Positions 27,001 to 40,900 of a DNA stretch of 64,000 nt are shown here, one piece after another. This DNA comes from Cliona cf. orientalis (lineage: Eukaryota; Porifera; Demospongiae; Clionaida; Clionaidae). Under the pieces are notes generated by a model. It was not told where the DNA came from and searched no databases. It saw only the letters and a list, made by a program, of their open reading frames with translations. How positions within the stretch are numbered: position 1 is the stretch's first letter; each line of letters opens with the position of its first letter. Both the position numbers and the translations under genes were made by a program. The stretch spans positions 2,728,001 to 2,792,000 of the forward strand of contig OZ005703.1 of NCBI GenBank assembly GCA_963930775.1, given 5' to 3'.

Positions 27001-28885
27001 TAATATAATATTACATACTGTATATGGCATGTCTGGGCCATCCCTACTTGTAGGGTCTATACTGACTCTATGATTGCAGCGGACAGAAATACTGGTCTAG
27101 GTGACCTCAATTCTTACTGTACCACGTATATAGCCTTGTCCCCAGGCTTTCCTCAAGTTCTCACTGTTTCACGCTGAGAAAGGAGCTAGGAGCCTGGTAA
27201 AATTGTTTTCACGTGCGTGACATGATAGAAGCAACTTGGAGCATGGCACACACTAACCATGACTCAGCACGTTTAATGGCAGTAGAAGGAGCTGTGAATG
27301 ATTGATGATCGGAGTGTACCAACCTTCGCTCTTCTGGCTGGCGGCATCATTTACTAAATGTGGAACTAATACACCTCACCTCTGATCGACGAATCGCTCT
27401 GGGAAGTCGAGAACATGCGAAAGTTTCCCGCTATGTCGTACTTTCGCAACTTCAAGCGCATACCATACATTTGCTGTATACATATATGTTAGTACAGGTA
27501 AATTATTTTTGCTTAAAATTTTCGTCACTTCACGCAGCACAAAAGTTTTTAACGACGAAATCATCGCAATTGCTGCAATTTTTATTCCAGGCAATCCGAG
27601 TACATTTTGGTTCATATCTCCAAGACTACACGAGCTAGAGACTTCAAATTTGCATGTAGTTGGTAATGATGGCCTTAACTAAAATTGATTTTTGATAATG
27701 CAATATGTTTGGTTTTGTCATGGATAGTCACGTATTGTGGTATGATAATGGAGTGGACACATATAAATAGCTACATATACTTAGATCCTACTTGTAACAA
27801 ATGCAGTCATCTGATTGGTTGAACTGCAGTATCTATCCTTCATAAAAAAAACCCTTGTAAGCACCAAGGTAAGCTCAATTAAAAACCTGGTAAAACTTTC
27901 CCCTTATGGCTAGTTTGTTGCTACATGGCCACTGTTGCTAAGACCTAAACTGTTTAGTCCATTTCTAGAAGATTTAAAGACCTCAGGGCTCAGTATAGAA
28001 CCCTTGCTTTGCTCGGGATTCTACGTACTACATGTATATACAGGCCTTCGGTCTTCTTAATCATGTAGAAACCTCCCAAACAGTGTCTAACTATTTAACA
28101 AATTGAATCATCAGCATTGTATTTTCTTCAGTCTATTTTCTAAAATTAATGTTCTCTTCTTGGTCTGTCTTTCCATTTTAGTGTTTCTTACCCCTTGTCA
28201 TTCTATACTGGCTGACCAACAAATTGAACGTGTTATATATTGCATGCATACATGTATAGCAGGTAATGGTGTGCATTTCCAGCTATGGCCGATATTCTGT
28301 TTCTTGGACACAAGTGACCCTATTTATGGAGAAATATTTTGTTGGTTTTGAGGTCAGAAATCAGGTTAAATTACATTTTGAGCATGCGCAATAGGATTTT
28401 TTTGAGAATAACACTTGATTACTGACCTAGGATGTGCCAAGTTAATTTTATAAACCGACCTGCCAACCCTATCTTGAGATAAAAATTACCTGAGAAATAG
28501 AATATCTAATCATATGATAAGTTGTGTGACACAGCACCATGCCACCACACTGTGAAGAAACCTCTGATAAAATCATCCGATATCGAGACCTATAGCTATA
28601 GGTACATGTATCATAACAAGAGGCCATGTCAGAAGATTGATGTACCTAAGCACTTGTTTAAGGCATTGTGTCACGATATAAGGGCTATTTTTGCAAGTTA
28701 GTGTCCAAGTGACATAGCCACTTTCAGAAATCTCGCATTAGCTGTTGAATATGTGTCGAGTGAGATCACAATGAAGATTAGTAATGGCCAATAGAGCACA
28801 CTGCAGTTGCGAGAGTTTGAGTTGAAAGATCTTTAAATTGCATTGAAAAATATCTAGGGATTGGGTACTCATAGGCGTAGGAAAC

Positions 28886-28919
<34 letters not shown>

Positions 28920-31900
28920 GGGCCAAGCTGCAGGTAGTGGGGGCATTGCCCCCACAACCAAAGCCATCCAGTAGTTGTTGTATTAGCCCTGACAATTGGT
29001 TCACCACATGAAATTCATGAGCAAGTGTAGCTATAAGGCACATTCTGCTTATCTTACTGCTTGCTTCTCACTGAATCTCAGTCAGAAACACTTGCCTGCC
29101 TCCCCTAGGTTCCCAGATAGTGCAAAAAAGGTCGTGGTTTTAAAGTAATGTGGGTGTGGTTAAAAACTTTGCGCGCGCTATGCACGCAACCCTATATTCT
29201 GCCCCCATAACCTATAGCATCTTCCTATGCCTATGGTACTGAGACAAAGAAAGTACATGGATGTGATGGTATAGCTACAGTAGTCATCATCTACATCTAG
29301 AAGTCCTGCTGTGTACATATTAGTGTCTTCCTGAGGCAGCAGTACTGAATAGGAGTAGCTCAAACATGCAGCACAATGAAACACTGGTATAGCTGAGTGT
29401 TGATTCTTGTAACACCACGTGTACCTTTCTTTGTCCCTATAAATGCAATGGCTTCCTAGTACAGTACCAGAACATCTGGAGCAGTGTAACGATCATTTAT
29501 AGTATGAATGTGCTATATTTATTACGACACTCTTTCATAATTCTCTGTATACAAAATTTACCTTTAGTAGCAATCACCATTAATTTTATATCATGACACA
29601 ATGCCTTGAGGGCTACTGTGAGCACTAGAAATATAACTGGCATCATGCATGGGGAATCATTAGTTGCTAGCGTGTATACCACTTTCTATATTATTATGAC
29701 ATTGTACTACTTCTTTCCTCCCATGCACATGCAATCATGCAGGATGAAATTGGTGAAACAGCCCTACACACTGCCAGCAGGTTTGGACATGTCAATGTCA
29801 TCACTGCTTTAGTGGAAAGGGGAGCAGATGTCAACTGCCTAACCAAGGTGGGTGGAGTCCACAGTAGTATAGTGGAAGATGGAATGCTCAGTTTATAGCT
29901 AGATGAGGCTTGCACTGCATGTGGATGGTGGAGTACAAGGTGGGCGGAGCTTCCACGGGTAATGTATTGTTGTGCGGGCAGTCCATGCAGTGAGGGTGGG
30001 TGGAGCATAGCATTGTTGTGGACACACTAGACACAACACCAATTGCTTTAGCTACACAGCATGTGAATTAGGTGCACAGTCACTGGTGGAGTTGACAACA
30101 TGACTATAGTACACTTTGTTCATGTGGTGGATGATAATCCTTGATGTGTGTGTCTGATACAGACTGGAGCAACCCCACTCGCATATGCCAGTAAATGGGG
30201 ATCTGTTGAGGCAGTGCATCTGTTGCTGGACAGGGGAGCTGATATTAACCAGGTACTGTACTATAGAGTTCCTGCATGCTCATCTGACACTCGGGCATAG
30301 TAAGAGAGCCTCATACACATGTGACAATTATAAATTATATACAGTATGTCCATGCATGGATATTATAATATAGTATATAAGTGCCTACTGTTTAGAGAGC
30401 ACCATTTTGTAAACATCCATTGTAGTTTAATTTAATCACATCATGCAGCACTGGCAACTCTAACCCAATATCTGCACCATAACTTATTGTTGTGTAATTA
30501 CATGTATGAAGCACTATTACAGCAAATGACAGAGGGGAATGGAGATAAAACTATCTGACAGTCTAGGTTGCTGATTACTGATACTTAAACCATAATTTGT
30601 TGTATCGACCAACACATGATAGTGTATGTGTGTAATTATTCTCCAGGGAGAGTCGACGCCCCTGTGGGGAGCCAGCAGTGAAGGGAGGTTGGATACTGTT
30701 GAGGCTCTTCTTGATCGAGGTGCAGAGGTCAACCAGAGAAATGATGTGAGAACCCTAATATCTTGTTGCTGCTAGCCAATGTACTGTAATTAGTGTTAAT
30801 TTCATTCACAAATTTTGTGTTAATTTTTTTGTAACTATACCGTATAGCAGGAAGCTTTCGAGAGAGAAAATTTTCATGATTTTCAGCCACCCATGAAAGT
30901 TTTCTCCAAGGCACGCCAATCCGGGTATATTCTGCATATCTCCATGACTACATAGGCTAGAGACCTCAAATTGTAGTTGGTAATGGTGTCCTTACTAAAA
31001 TCGGTTATCAGTGCAATATGGTAGATTTTGTCATGGAAGGTCACATATTATGGTATGATAATGGAATGGACACGTATAAATAGCTACACGTACGTAGACA
31101 ACAAACTAAATGCTCAGCGCTGTCTTTTCTTCAGTCTATTTTCTGAATATTCTTAATTACATGGTCTGCCTCTCCAGTTTAGTGTTTTCTACCCTTGTCA
31201 TCCTATACTTGCCGACCAATAACCTTGTATGTGTTGTGTATATTACATGCATACGTGTGTAACATGAACATTGGCAACTGTCACACAAATGAACGAGACA
31301 ACCAAGGCAGCACCTAGGTTATGTTATGTGAACATTATGATTTATTAATAGTAGCTCAAATAGTATAATGAAACACTGGTCTAGCCGAGTGTCAATTCTT
31401 GTAACACCACGTGTACCTTTCTTGTCCCTATAGATGCGATATGGGGGCATGTCCAGGGTTTGAGGAAGGGAGGTGCTGAGCCAAATGCGTGCATGCAAAT
31501 TGTTTGCCATGCTCCCAAGATGTTGATCACACCCCTCATTAACAAATTTAATGTGCGATATTTATCACGACACTATTTTATAGTTTACTGTATACAAAAT
31601 TTACCTTTTGTAGCAATCACCACTTACATCATAACACAATGCCTTGAGGGCTACTGTGAGTGCTAGAAATCTAACTGGTGTCATTGGGGATCATTAGTTG
31701 CTAGTGTGTGTAATACCACTTTCTGCATGTACTACTTCTCTCCTCCCATGCACGGGCAATCATGCAGGATGAATATGGTGAAACAGCCCTACACACTGCC
31801 AGCAGGTTTGGACATGTCAATGTCATCACTGCTTTAGTGGAAAGGGGAGCAGATGTCAACTGCCTAACCAAGGTGGGTAGAGTCCACAGTAGTATAGTGG

Positions 31901-34900
31901 AAGATGGAATGCTCAGTTTATAGTTAGATGAGGCTTACACCGCATGTGGATGATGGAGTACAAGGTGGGCGGAGCTTCCACGGGTAATATATTGTTATGT
32001 GGGCAGTCCATGCAGTGAGGGTGGGTGGAGCATAGCATTGTTATGGACACACTAGACACAACACCAATTGCTTTAGCTACACAGCATGTGAATTAGGTGC
32101 ACAGTCACTGATGGAGTTGACATCATGACTATAGTACACTTTGGTCATGTGGTGGATGATTATCTTTGATGTGTGTGTCTGATACAGACTGGAGTGACCC
32201 CACTCGCATATGCTAGTAAATGGGGATCTGTTGAGGCAGTATATCTGTTGCTGGACAGGGGAGCTGATATTAACCAGGTACTGTACTATAGAGTTTCTGC
32301 ATGCTCATCTGACACTCAGGCGTAGTGGGAGAGCCTGGCGTTCACATAGTCAATTGATACATATCGTGTCTGTGTGTGATAAGCATATTCTTAATAGAAT
32401 ACTGTCACTGTGAATGGTCATTTGTGTTCATTTGATTAACTATCGATGTCTACATTATATGCATTCCCTACTCACTAACTCTAAGTGGTTGACCTTTATC
32501 ACTATTGTGACATTACGCGATCAGATATAATGTTATGATAGTATTCTAGTAATGGGCGGTATTGGAAATAGTAGCTGACGGTATGTTGTGCATAGAATAT
32601 TGCGGTATCACGGTATCCACGGTATGTGGGATATATGGTAATGTATACACTAAAATTTAATGGCTACGACATTAGTACTTTTTGAATCTGATTATACAAA
32701 TTTATAGGGCAATTTGTATGCTATACTCTCATTTATTACGGATAGAAGAAAATTATGATGGCAGATACGGTATCACGGTATTTGTATCGTTAAACGGTTA
32801 ATAATCAATACCTTGGTATCACGGTGTGGACGGTATATTGCCCATTACTATAGTATTCTTGGAATTACGTGCAAGTATGATGTTATGTATTTATTCTCCA
32901 GGGAGAGATGACGCCCCTGTGGGGAGCTAGTAGCGAGGGCAGGTTGGAAGTCGCTGAATTTTTACTTGACCGAGGTGCAGACATCAACCAGATAACTGAT
33001 GTGAGAGCTTACCATGTTTATACTTCTGAGTAGCTGTACTATCATGTAATATTTGGACCCCCGAAATATTTGGACCCCCATACAGACCCTGAAGACTAAC
33101 CCTGCCATACAGACCCTGGAAACTAACCCTGCTAACCATTCATACCCAGAACCCAATTCCTGATCTCTGCTATAGTTGATAACATGCATGGGGGTCCATA
33201 TATTTCGGAAATATAAGGGTCAGGGGGTCCAAATATTTCGAAGTATATGGACCGGGGGGAACAAAAAAGGGGGGTCCAAATTTGTCGTGATAGTACCCAA
33301 TGTGCATGTGCAGGGAGAGCAATTAGGTTTGTTGCTTATTGCTGTCATTATTATCCATACATAAATTTCCTCACTGAGCTAGATGTTCTAGTGAGTAGCC
33401 AGCGTGAGTGCATGATAATGACCTTAGTTTGCTTCTAAATACTTCAAGCATGCATATACCACAAATGCTTGTGATTTTAATCATTTTTATTATTGCCACC
33501 AGGCACGCCTACAACCAAGTACGTTTATGTACATGTACATTTATTTTAGTATGTCCCTGGCCAGCCAGTGGCAGCCACCATGCAAGTATCAACTATGTGA
33601 TACATGTACCGTTGAATCCCCCCCCCCCCCTTTGTGCATACTAGCATTGGGCAAAAATGGGAAGGGGGCTTATACTTGAGATCCTTAGACGACCATTACT
33701 GACCATTGAATGCCGGGAGCGCGATCTCTGTACTTTCTCTGGCTAGTTGGTGGGCAAAACTCGAGAAAATCAACAAAGAAAGGCATACTATGGCACAAAT
33801 AGCTAGTTTGCTAGCTGTAGCTACTGTTTTTATTGGCTTATGGACTCTTTTTACAGTCAGGGAGGGGGGCAGGACTTATAGGAGAGATAAAACTACCTAT
33901 GCAGGGACTTGAGCTAAAATTGTGGGGGTGGGGGAGTGGGTGGGCTTATGCGGAGGGTATATTTGCGGGATTCTATGGTATCATTATTAGCAGGGTGTTG
34001 TAAATCATCAAAGGGGAGAGCCTTCACTCACAACATAGATGGTAGAGGGGGAGGATTGGGTTGCCCCTCTACTATCGATGCTCACAGTGAACATTAATTT
34101 TACTACAGTAACATGGTAATGGCTAAATTCTATTTGAAAGCAGTCTATAAATGTCTGTTGTTCAGCTGATTGCACTTTGAACAGTACAATCGACACCACA
34201 TGAGCCAAGACTTAAAGCCTCCGTCTAGACTTGTTCATTCCCATTATTGAAGCTACATAGCTATTTCAAATTGTCTGGGAATACTATAGCTAGCTAGCAA
34301 CAACTTTGTAGCATTACTTGTGTACTCCTTTTCTTGCTTCATAACCTACTCGAGCTGGCAGTGGGTTAGTGAGCTACGTTAACAGTTTACATGTGGTCAA
34401 CGTTGACAATTCGTACTGATTGCGATAATTTATGTGTATATTTTATGAGCTAGCGAGCACATTGATGACATCACTATTTACACACAACATAATTATAAGT
34501 TTATATGTGCAGCATTTTTTTCTTATTAGGCCACTCGGAATTAAATGTTTGCTTAACTAACCCGACCGACTGTAAATTTAAAGCATCCAATAGCTTAGTT
34601 TATTACAGGCATATAGTATACAGTCTACTATAAGACCACCTTAATTGGTTCTAACTTGTGGTTTGAGCAGCTGTACAGTAGTATATGGGCGACCACATCG
34701 TAGAATAATGCATATACTAAAATTTTCGAAGCTACCTAGACATAGGAGATATAAGCTACAGACTTATAACACACAATGCAAAGGGATTATAGAACACCTC
34801 AGAGTACATGATCATAGATTCTGGCCGATCATTCGAGCAGACCAAGGCCAACGGTCCTTAGGCGAGTCTGGCCGCCTCCAACTCCAGTTGAGTGTTCAAC

Positions 34901-37900
34901 ATGCAGCAAACACCCTCCAGCAGTTCATAGTTACAAATCTGGAAGCTAACATTCAGGTAAGTAGCTATCTTGTAAAATACTGGAGACATACCATTGTCGT
35001 TACCTCCACAAACACCAGCTCACATATCAGAAATAACTCAACAATTTTCACAAAAATAGCTCATGTACAATACTGTAGTACTTACTAAACTTAACTGAGG
35101 CTAATAGATCTAGTCTCTATAACAGGTTTCATCTCTCTACCTACAACTGTTTGTTATTTATGAACCGATCTTCATGGCCATCTCCAATCATTGCTCTGTT
35201 TCGGCGAAGTTCAAGCGTGTTCAACCTGCAGCAAACTGTCCTATATAGCAGCTTGATTAATTGGTCACATGAACATTCCATCCCATAGATCAGTAGCCTG
35301 CCTTGGCTTCCGGTAAGTCCTTGCTCGGGTTTAGATAGAGCTGCATAATATCTCAAAAAAGTGAATTTGTAGCCATGTCAACCAGTGATGTGACGTCATG
35401 CACAGGGCTTCAATCACTATTAGCTTACGCGAGGCATGTGTAAACAATTATAATATTCATAGACCACCCTTCCTGACTGTGGCGCGCGCATACGTCAACC
35501 GCAGTTGATTGATGATAACATTCCATAGTACCAATTAAGGAGGTCTTAGCGTAGACTGTATAATTGGGGCAAGGCTGAGCGAGCCCCACATAAGCAGGTA
35601 TATGAACTGCGTGAATGAGATATATATATAATATATATATATATGGTACGTTGGTCCTTAGTTACGCCCCGCCCAATTACGTCCACCATTCCGTATGTAT
35701 GCTGCTCTAATTCAGTGATTGCAAATTTACATTCATGTGTGCTAGGCTATCGCTAGCGCTCATATGAACACTGAACAAAGCGAAAAGCTCAGAACTGAGG
35801 CTTCAAAGGGTAGAAGGCAAAAGCAAGACAGAGTTCATTGTCAAATCGGAGCCTCAGCTCAACAGTGGCCAAGAGTAAGGGACAGAATTTACTATCCACA
35901 GAGTCGGCAGAGGAGAAAGAGGCCAGGCTACTCCCGAGAGCGTGCATCCTGCAGCCCATAGTTTATAGTTGGGCGTGGTGCAACATAAATCACTGTTGCA
36001 TGCTCACTATCGCTCAGGCTCACCCCACAATACTGTGCATTTCCCTAGTAATATACCAATTCAGACTCTTAATATGACTATCTTAAAATTTAAGCTACCA
36101 CATAGTATAAGCCTCTAGATGGCTGGAATACTACAAGTTTACATAGGAACACTGACACTTATAATTAAAATTCTTTGACTAAATTATCATCCACCCAACC
36201 GACCGACCCTACTATTTTTTTCTTTTTGTGGTCATGTTAGTTCAATTTATTCTGTGTGGCCTTAGTGATAACTGGGGTTCATTATGGCTTGCCTAATATT
36301 GCATGAATTATTGATCCGTCCATATTTCAACACTATGATGTTTATTACTCCTTTAGAATGACTATGGTGAAAGTGCCCTTATCACAGCGTGTTTCAATGG
36401 TCAAGTTGATGTTGCTAGGTTGCTGATTGGAAAAGGCTCAAGTGTGAACTTCCAAACTAAGGTAGCTATATAGAGGGATTTACTCACACGAGGTCCACTT
36501 TTGTGGCATCAACTCCCACGTGATCAATTCTTATAAGAGCAAGTTTTCATCAAGTCAACTCCCATGTGATCAATTCTTATAAGAGACTCTTTTCATCAAG
36601 TCAACTATCATAAAATGAACTGCTTTTAACAAAAATAAGGGAAATAACTAGTAAATAAATAGGCATATGGTTCAAAGTCCAGTAAGGTGCTTGATGGCTG
36701 CCAGGTACTCATCGAGAGTCAAGCTTCCAGCATTAAAACGATCGAAGAGAGTCTGTATTCGTTTCTCCTTCTCCCTCATCGATTGGTATCAACAAACTGA
36801 GCTATTGCAGAAAATATTGAGTGTGCATTGTACTTAGAATGTCACTGGCTTAAATAGAAAAAGCTCACTACTCAATACCTGTCGATACATATTGACCTTT
36901 GGCAAGCACTAATTATTCAAAAGACAAGGTCAAAATAGAAAAAGCTCACTACTCAATACCTGTCGATACCTGCCAACCTTTAGCAAGCACTAATTACTCA
37001 TATCAATACCTAGTTGATTTGAGCTAGGAGTTGAGTTGAATTCTTACAGAGTTGATCCTATGAAAGTTGATGTCGTGATAGTTGACGTCATACAAAATTG
37101 CTCTTGTAAGAATTGATCACGCGGGAGTTGATCACATAAGAATTGATCTCGTGTGCACACACCTATAGAGGATATGGCTTTGCTGCTTGATGCACACGTA
37201 TGTTGATTGTGTGCATATTCTAATTAACTATACAGCAAGGGTGGACCCCTCTCCTAGCAGCCTGTTCCGAGGGCTGTGCTGATGTTGTGAAAGAACTTCT
37301 CCAACATCAAATACAACTTGAGATTGAAAACAATGTGAGCCAACAAGAAAACCGCTATTAATTTTATTGTATACCTCACACTGAAGTATTGTAATATTTT
37401 CCTCTGAGCAAAGGAAAACATAATGGTCTATATTATTATTATTAATTTTGATCCCTCCCTCTAGCTATCATTCTCACCAACCAGGCCCCTTTTTGCACAC
37501 AAGCAATCACACCATCATTCCAATAATCAGGGAAGGGAGAGTATGAAGCCCTAGTAGCTTGCTTATACTACAGCTGTGCAAACCCACTGAGGATAAGTCA
37601 AGTATACCAAACAAACTCTTAAACCCGCAAGTAGCTGCTGTAGCTACCCAGGAGGGCTGTCTTCTAGAATTAGTGGCCAACACTCACTCTACAAATCGCT
37701 TCGTGTTACCCACAAGGCAACGAAAACTTAAAATTGTAAAGTGAATAATTGAAAATTTACATGTACAGTACAAAATTTTGAAGCAAAGTAGTCCTGGCCA
37801 TGTACATGTACCACAATGCCTTTAGAGTAGCTGCTGCATACCTCATTTGACTTCTCTCTTTTTGTCATTGATAGGTGCAGTCCCACAAGATGATTATTGT

Positions 37901-40900
37901 AAACGTGAACAAAAACATTCGTAGGTGGAATTTAATTTTATTACCAGAAAGTTTCCAGGTGGTTAGTAGCTATAGCATGCTACAGTTTACAAACTTAAGA
38001 TATAATTCCTCAACATGTTTGCATAAGTCTAGACAGAGTATTCCACGCTCTCCCTTGTTGGCCATCACCTAGCATCCAAAGTTGTTTTTTTTTTGGCAAA
38101 GTACTGGCTACCAGGTCATCGTATGGTAGGCCAATGATGAGAGGCAACAAATAGTTGCAAGTGGGGTTGGGTTTCAATCATGGCATCTCATACACCCCGA
38201 TTAGAGTCATACAACTATTGCATGTACTAGTGGTGATGAAAATCATCTGTGTGGGGCGAGCCTTCGCGAAAGTCAAGATTTCTTTGAAAGCACGTAGGCA
38301 TGACCAAACTATAACAGTATAATGTCAGTCAATTGCACCCAGAGTAATAGCATAGCTAGGACTTAGAAGCTACCGCGAGAGGTCCGTGAAAATACCATAG
38401 CTTGCCAATAGATGATAGTGTCAGAGTGAATAGTGTAATCTACCTACATGGCTAGTTATGACCATCATGAGTCCAAGTACCTGCACCTGAGCAAGGGGTC
38501 ATCCATGCAGTGAGTCACATCTTCATGCTAAGCTTTAGTGAAGTATATCTACCAGTGATGTTAATAATTTGTGGACCTAAGCTTTGCCAGAGTGGTTCAG
38601 CACTCACCTTTGCCTTTGCTTAGGTTGTATAGGTCATCTCAGCATGTCTCAGTACAGTTCTCAGATCGCGTGCACGTGTATGTGCTTGACGACCATTACC
38701 TTATGCGTTTAAAATTTAACTCTCTCCTCACTGAAATGATCACCCCACAAACATAATTTTATTATACCGTAGAATCCCGCGATTACGCCCCCCCTTTGTG
38801 CATGCTAGGATTGGGCAAAAGTGGGGAGGGGGCTTATACGCGGGATCCTTACATTTCCGTGTGACGACCATTACCGACCATCGAATGCCACGTGGGCGCG
38901 CGATCTCTGTACTTTCTCTGGCTGTTTGGTGGGCAAAACTCGAGAAAAACGACAAAGTAAGGCATAATATGACACAAATAGCTAGTTTGCTAGCTGTAGC
39001 TGCTGTTTTTGTTGATTTATGGGCTCCATTTTACAGTCACGGAGGGGGGGCTTATACGCGAGACAAAAGTACCTATGCAGGAACTTGAGCTAAAAATGCA
39101 GGGGGGGCTTATGCGCGAGGGGGGGGGGCGTAATCGCGGGATTCTACGGTACATATAAAACCGCTTCCTCTCTCTCGTGTATTCGGGGCTCACTCAGGCT
39201 TGCCCCGAATTATATACTGTAGCTAGTATCTTTGCAGTACACCTATATTTTCTGTTGCACAGTCACCAAGTGAATACGGTAGACATTAATTTTTTATGCT
39301 AATTGACACTAATCAGGAATCAATAGAACAATTAAAGTTTGGCGTGGCTTTCCATTTCTCTTTTATTTGTGACCCGCTATGAGAAAAGGGACCACTCGGG
39401 ATATTTTATCAATTTGCGCTACGCGCCCGAGAAGTTGTAAATATGTCATTTTATCATTTTTTGTTTTTTGTTACCATATGAATCTCCATCCTTTTCTCTA
39501 CGTTTTGATATGTAATTCATGTATTTTACTTGAAAATAAAGACAAAAAGAAATCGCATGGTAGACTTACTTGCACGAATATACGGACGGCTTGTATCTAG
39601 ATCGTCGTTTGATAACTAACTTTCCCGCCAAAGTAATTGGCAGCTGTAGCATAGCGCGCGCTTTCCAGTAAGATGGACGAAGCAAGAGTAGCCAGAGCTT
39701 TGAATCGTTTGGGCGAGGACGCCTTTCTCTTTGCCAATGACAGCGAGGACCTGCTCGAGCTGGTGGATGAATACTTTGGCGACACCACTCCCACCGGTAA
39801 GATCCGGCCCAACCTACTATGATTATTACACTCGTGAATTAATAACACACAAAAAATACAATAATCTAGAGGAAGACCTAGAGGAAGAGCTACAGGATGA
39901 CACTGAAGACCCCCAGGATGACCAGGAGCTTGAGCCAGAAGAGGACACTATCACTATTCCAACTGCAGATGAGCTTGTCTCAGCCAGTCTACGTAGTGGA
40001 GCTCTGTTAGCTGTGTGTGACATCGAGGAAGCCAGAGCAGTAGATGACGAGGAGGAGAAGCGTGTCAAGGAGTTTGTTGATCGAGGATGTGGGTGTGACA
40101 ACGGCCCAAACAAGTCTCAATGTAGTCTCCTCTTTCCCATCGAACACTACCGCAGCCTCAGATCCACATTTGCAGAGCTGAACCACGATGAGTTAGATCT
40201 CATTGTGATGGGGCACATCATGGCTCACACTTTCCGGTCATCCCTACTCCAGGGTCATCACAGCTATGTACCTGCAGAGAGAAGAATTACATACAGTCAG
40301 TTCTTCCACCAGGGTCATCGTGTGTGTCAGCGCACCTTCCTTTTTATCCACACCATTGGCATAAAGAGGTTTAAAGGGATCAAATCCAGCTACCTCAATA
40401 CTGGACCAGTGCCAAGGGTACACGGGAACAGGGGGAGGAGGCCAAAACACCAACTTTCACTGGAGCAAATTAAGGATGTCACTCAGTATGTTCTTAACTA
40501 CACTGGTAAGTAAAGCATAGAGTTTAGAGACAAATAGTATACATGCAACTCACATCTTACATGCATGTCACAGAGGCGAATGCGATGATCCTTCCTGGTC
40601 GTGTCCCCGGGTACAAAAGCTCCGATATCCAACTCCTTCCCAGCAGCACTACCAAACATCAAGTGTGGGAGCTTTATCAACAGGCAGCGAGTGTAGAGTC
40701 TATGCGCCCAGTGAGCTACTCCACCTTTACCTCCCTTTGGCGGCAGCTTCTTCCTCATGTGGTGGTCATGAAACCCATGAGCGACCTATGCTGGATGTGC
40801 CAGAAGAATAGCACGGCCATCACAAGGAATGCCAATCGTTCTGATAGAGAGAAGACACTGGTTTGTAAAAGCATGCAAACACAGCACATACATGTTACAC

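Noticed and set aside
38578-38650. tRNA-like box (TTGCCAGAGTGGTTCAGCAC)
   Set aside because: Resembles an A box, but no B box and no cloverleaf were found; at best a SINE relic.
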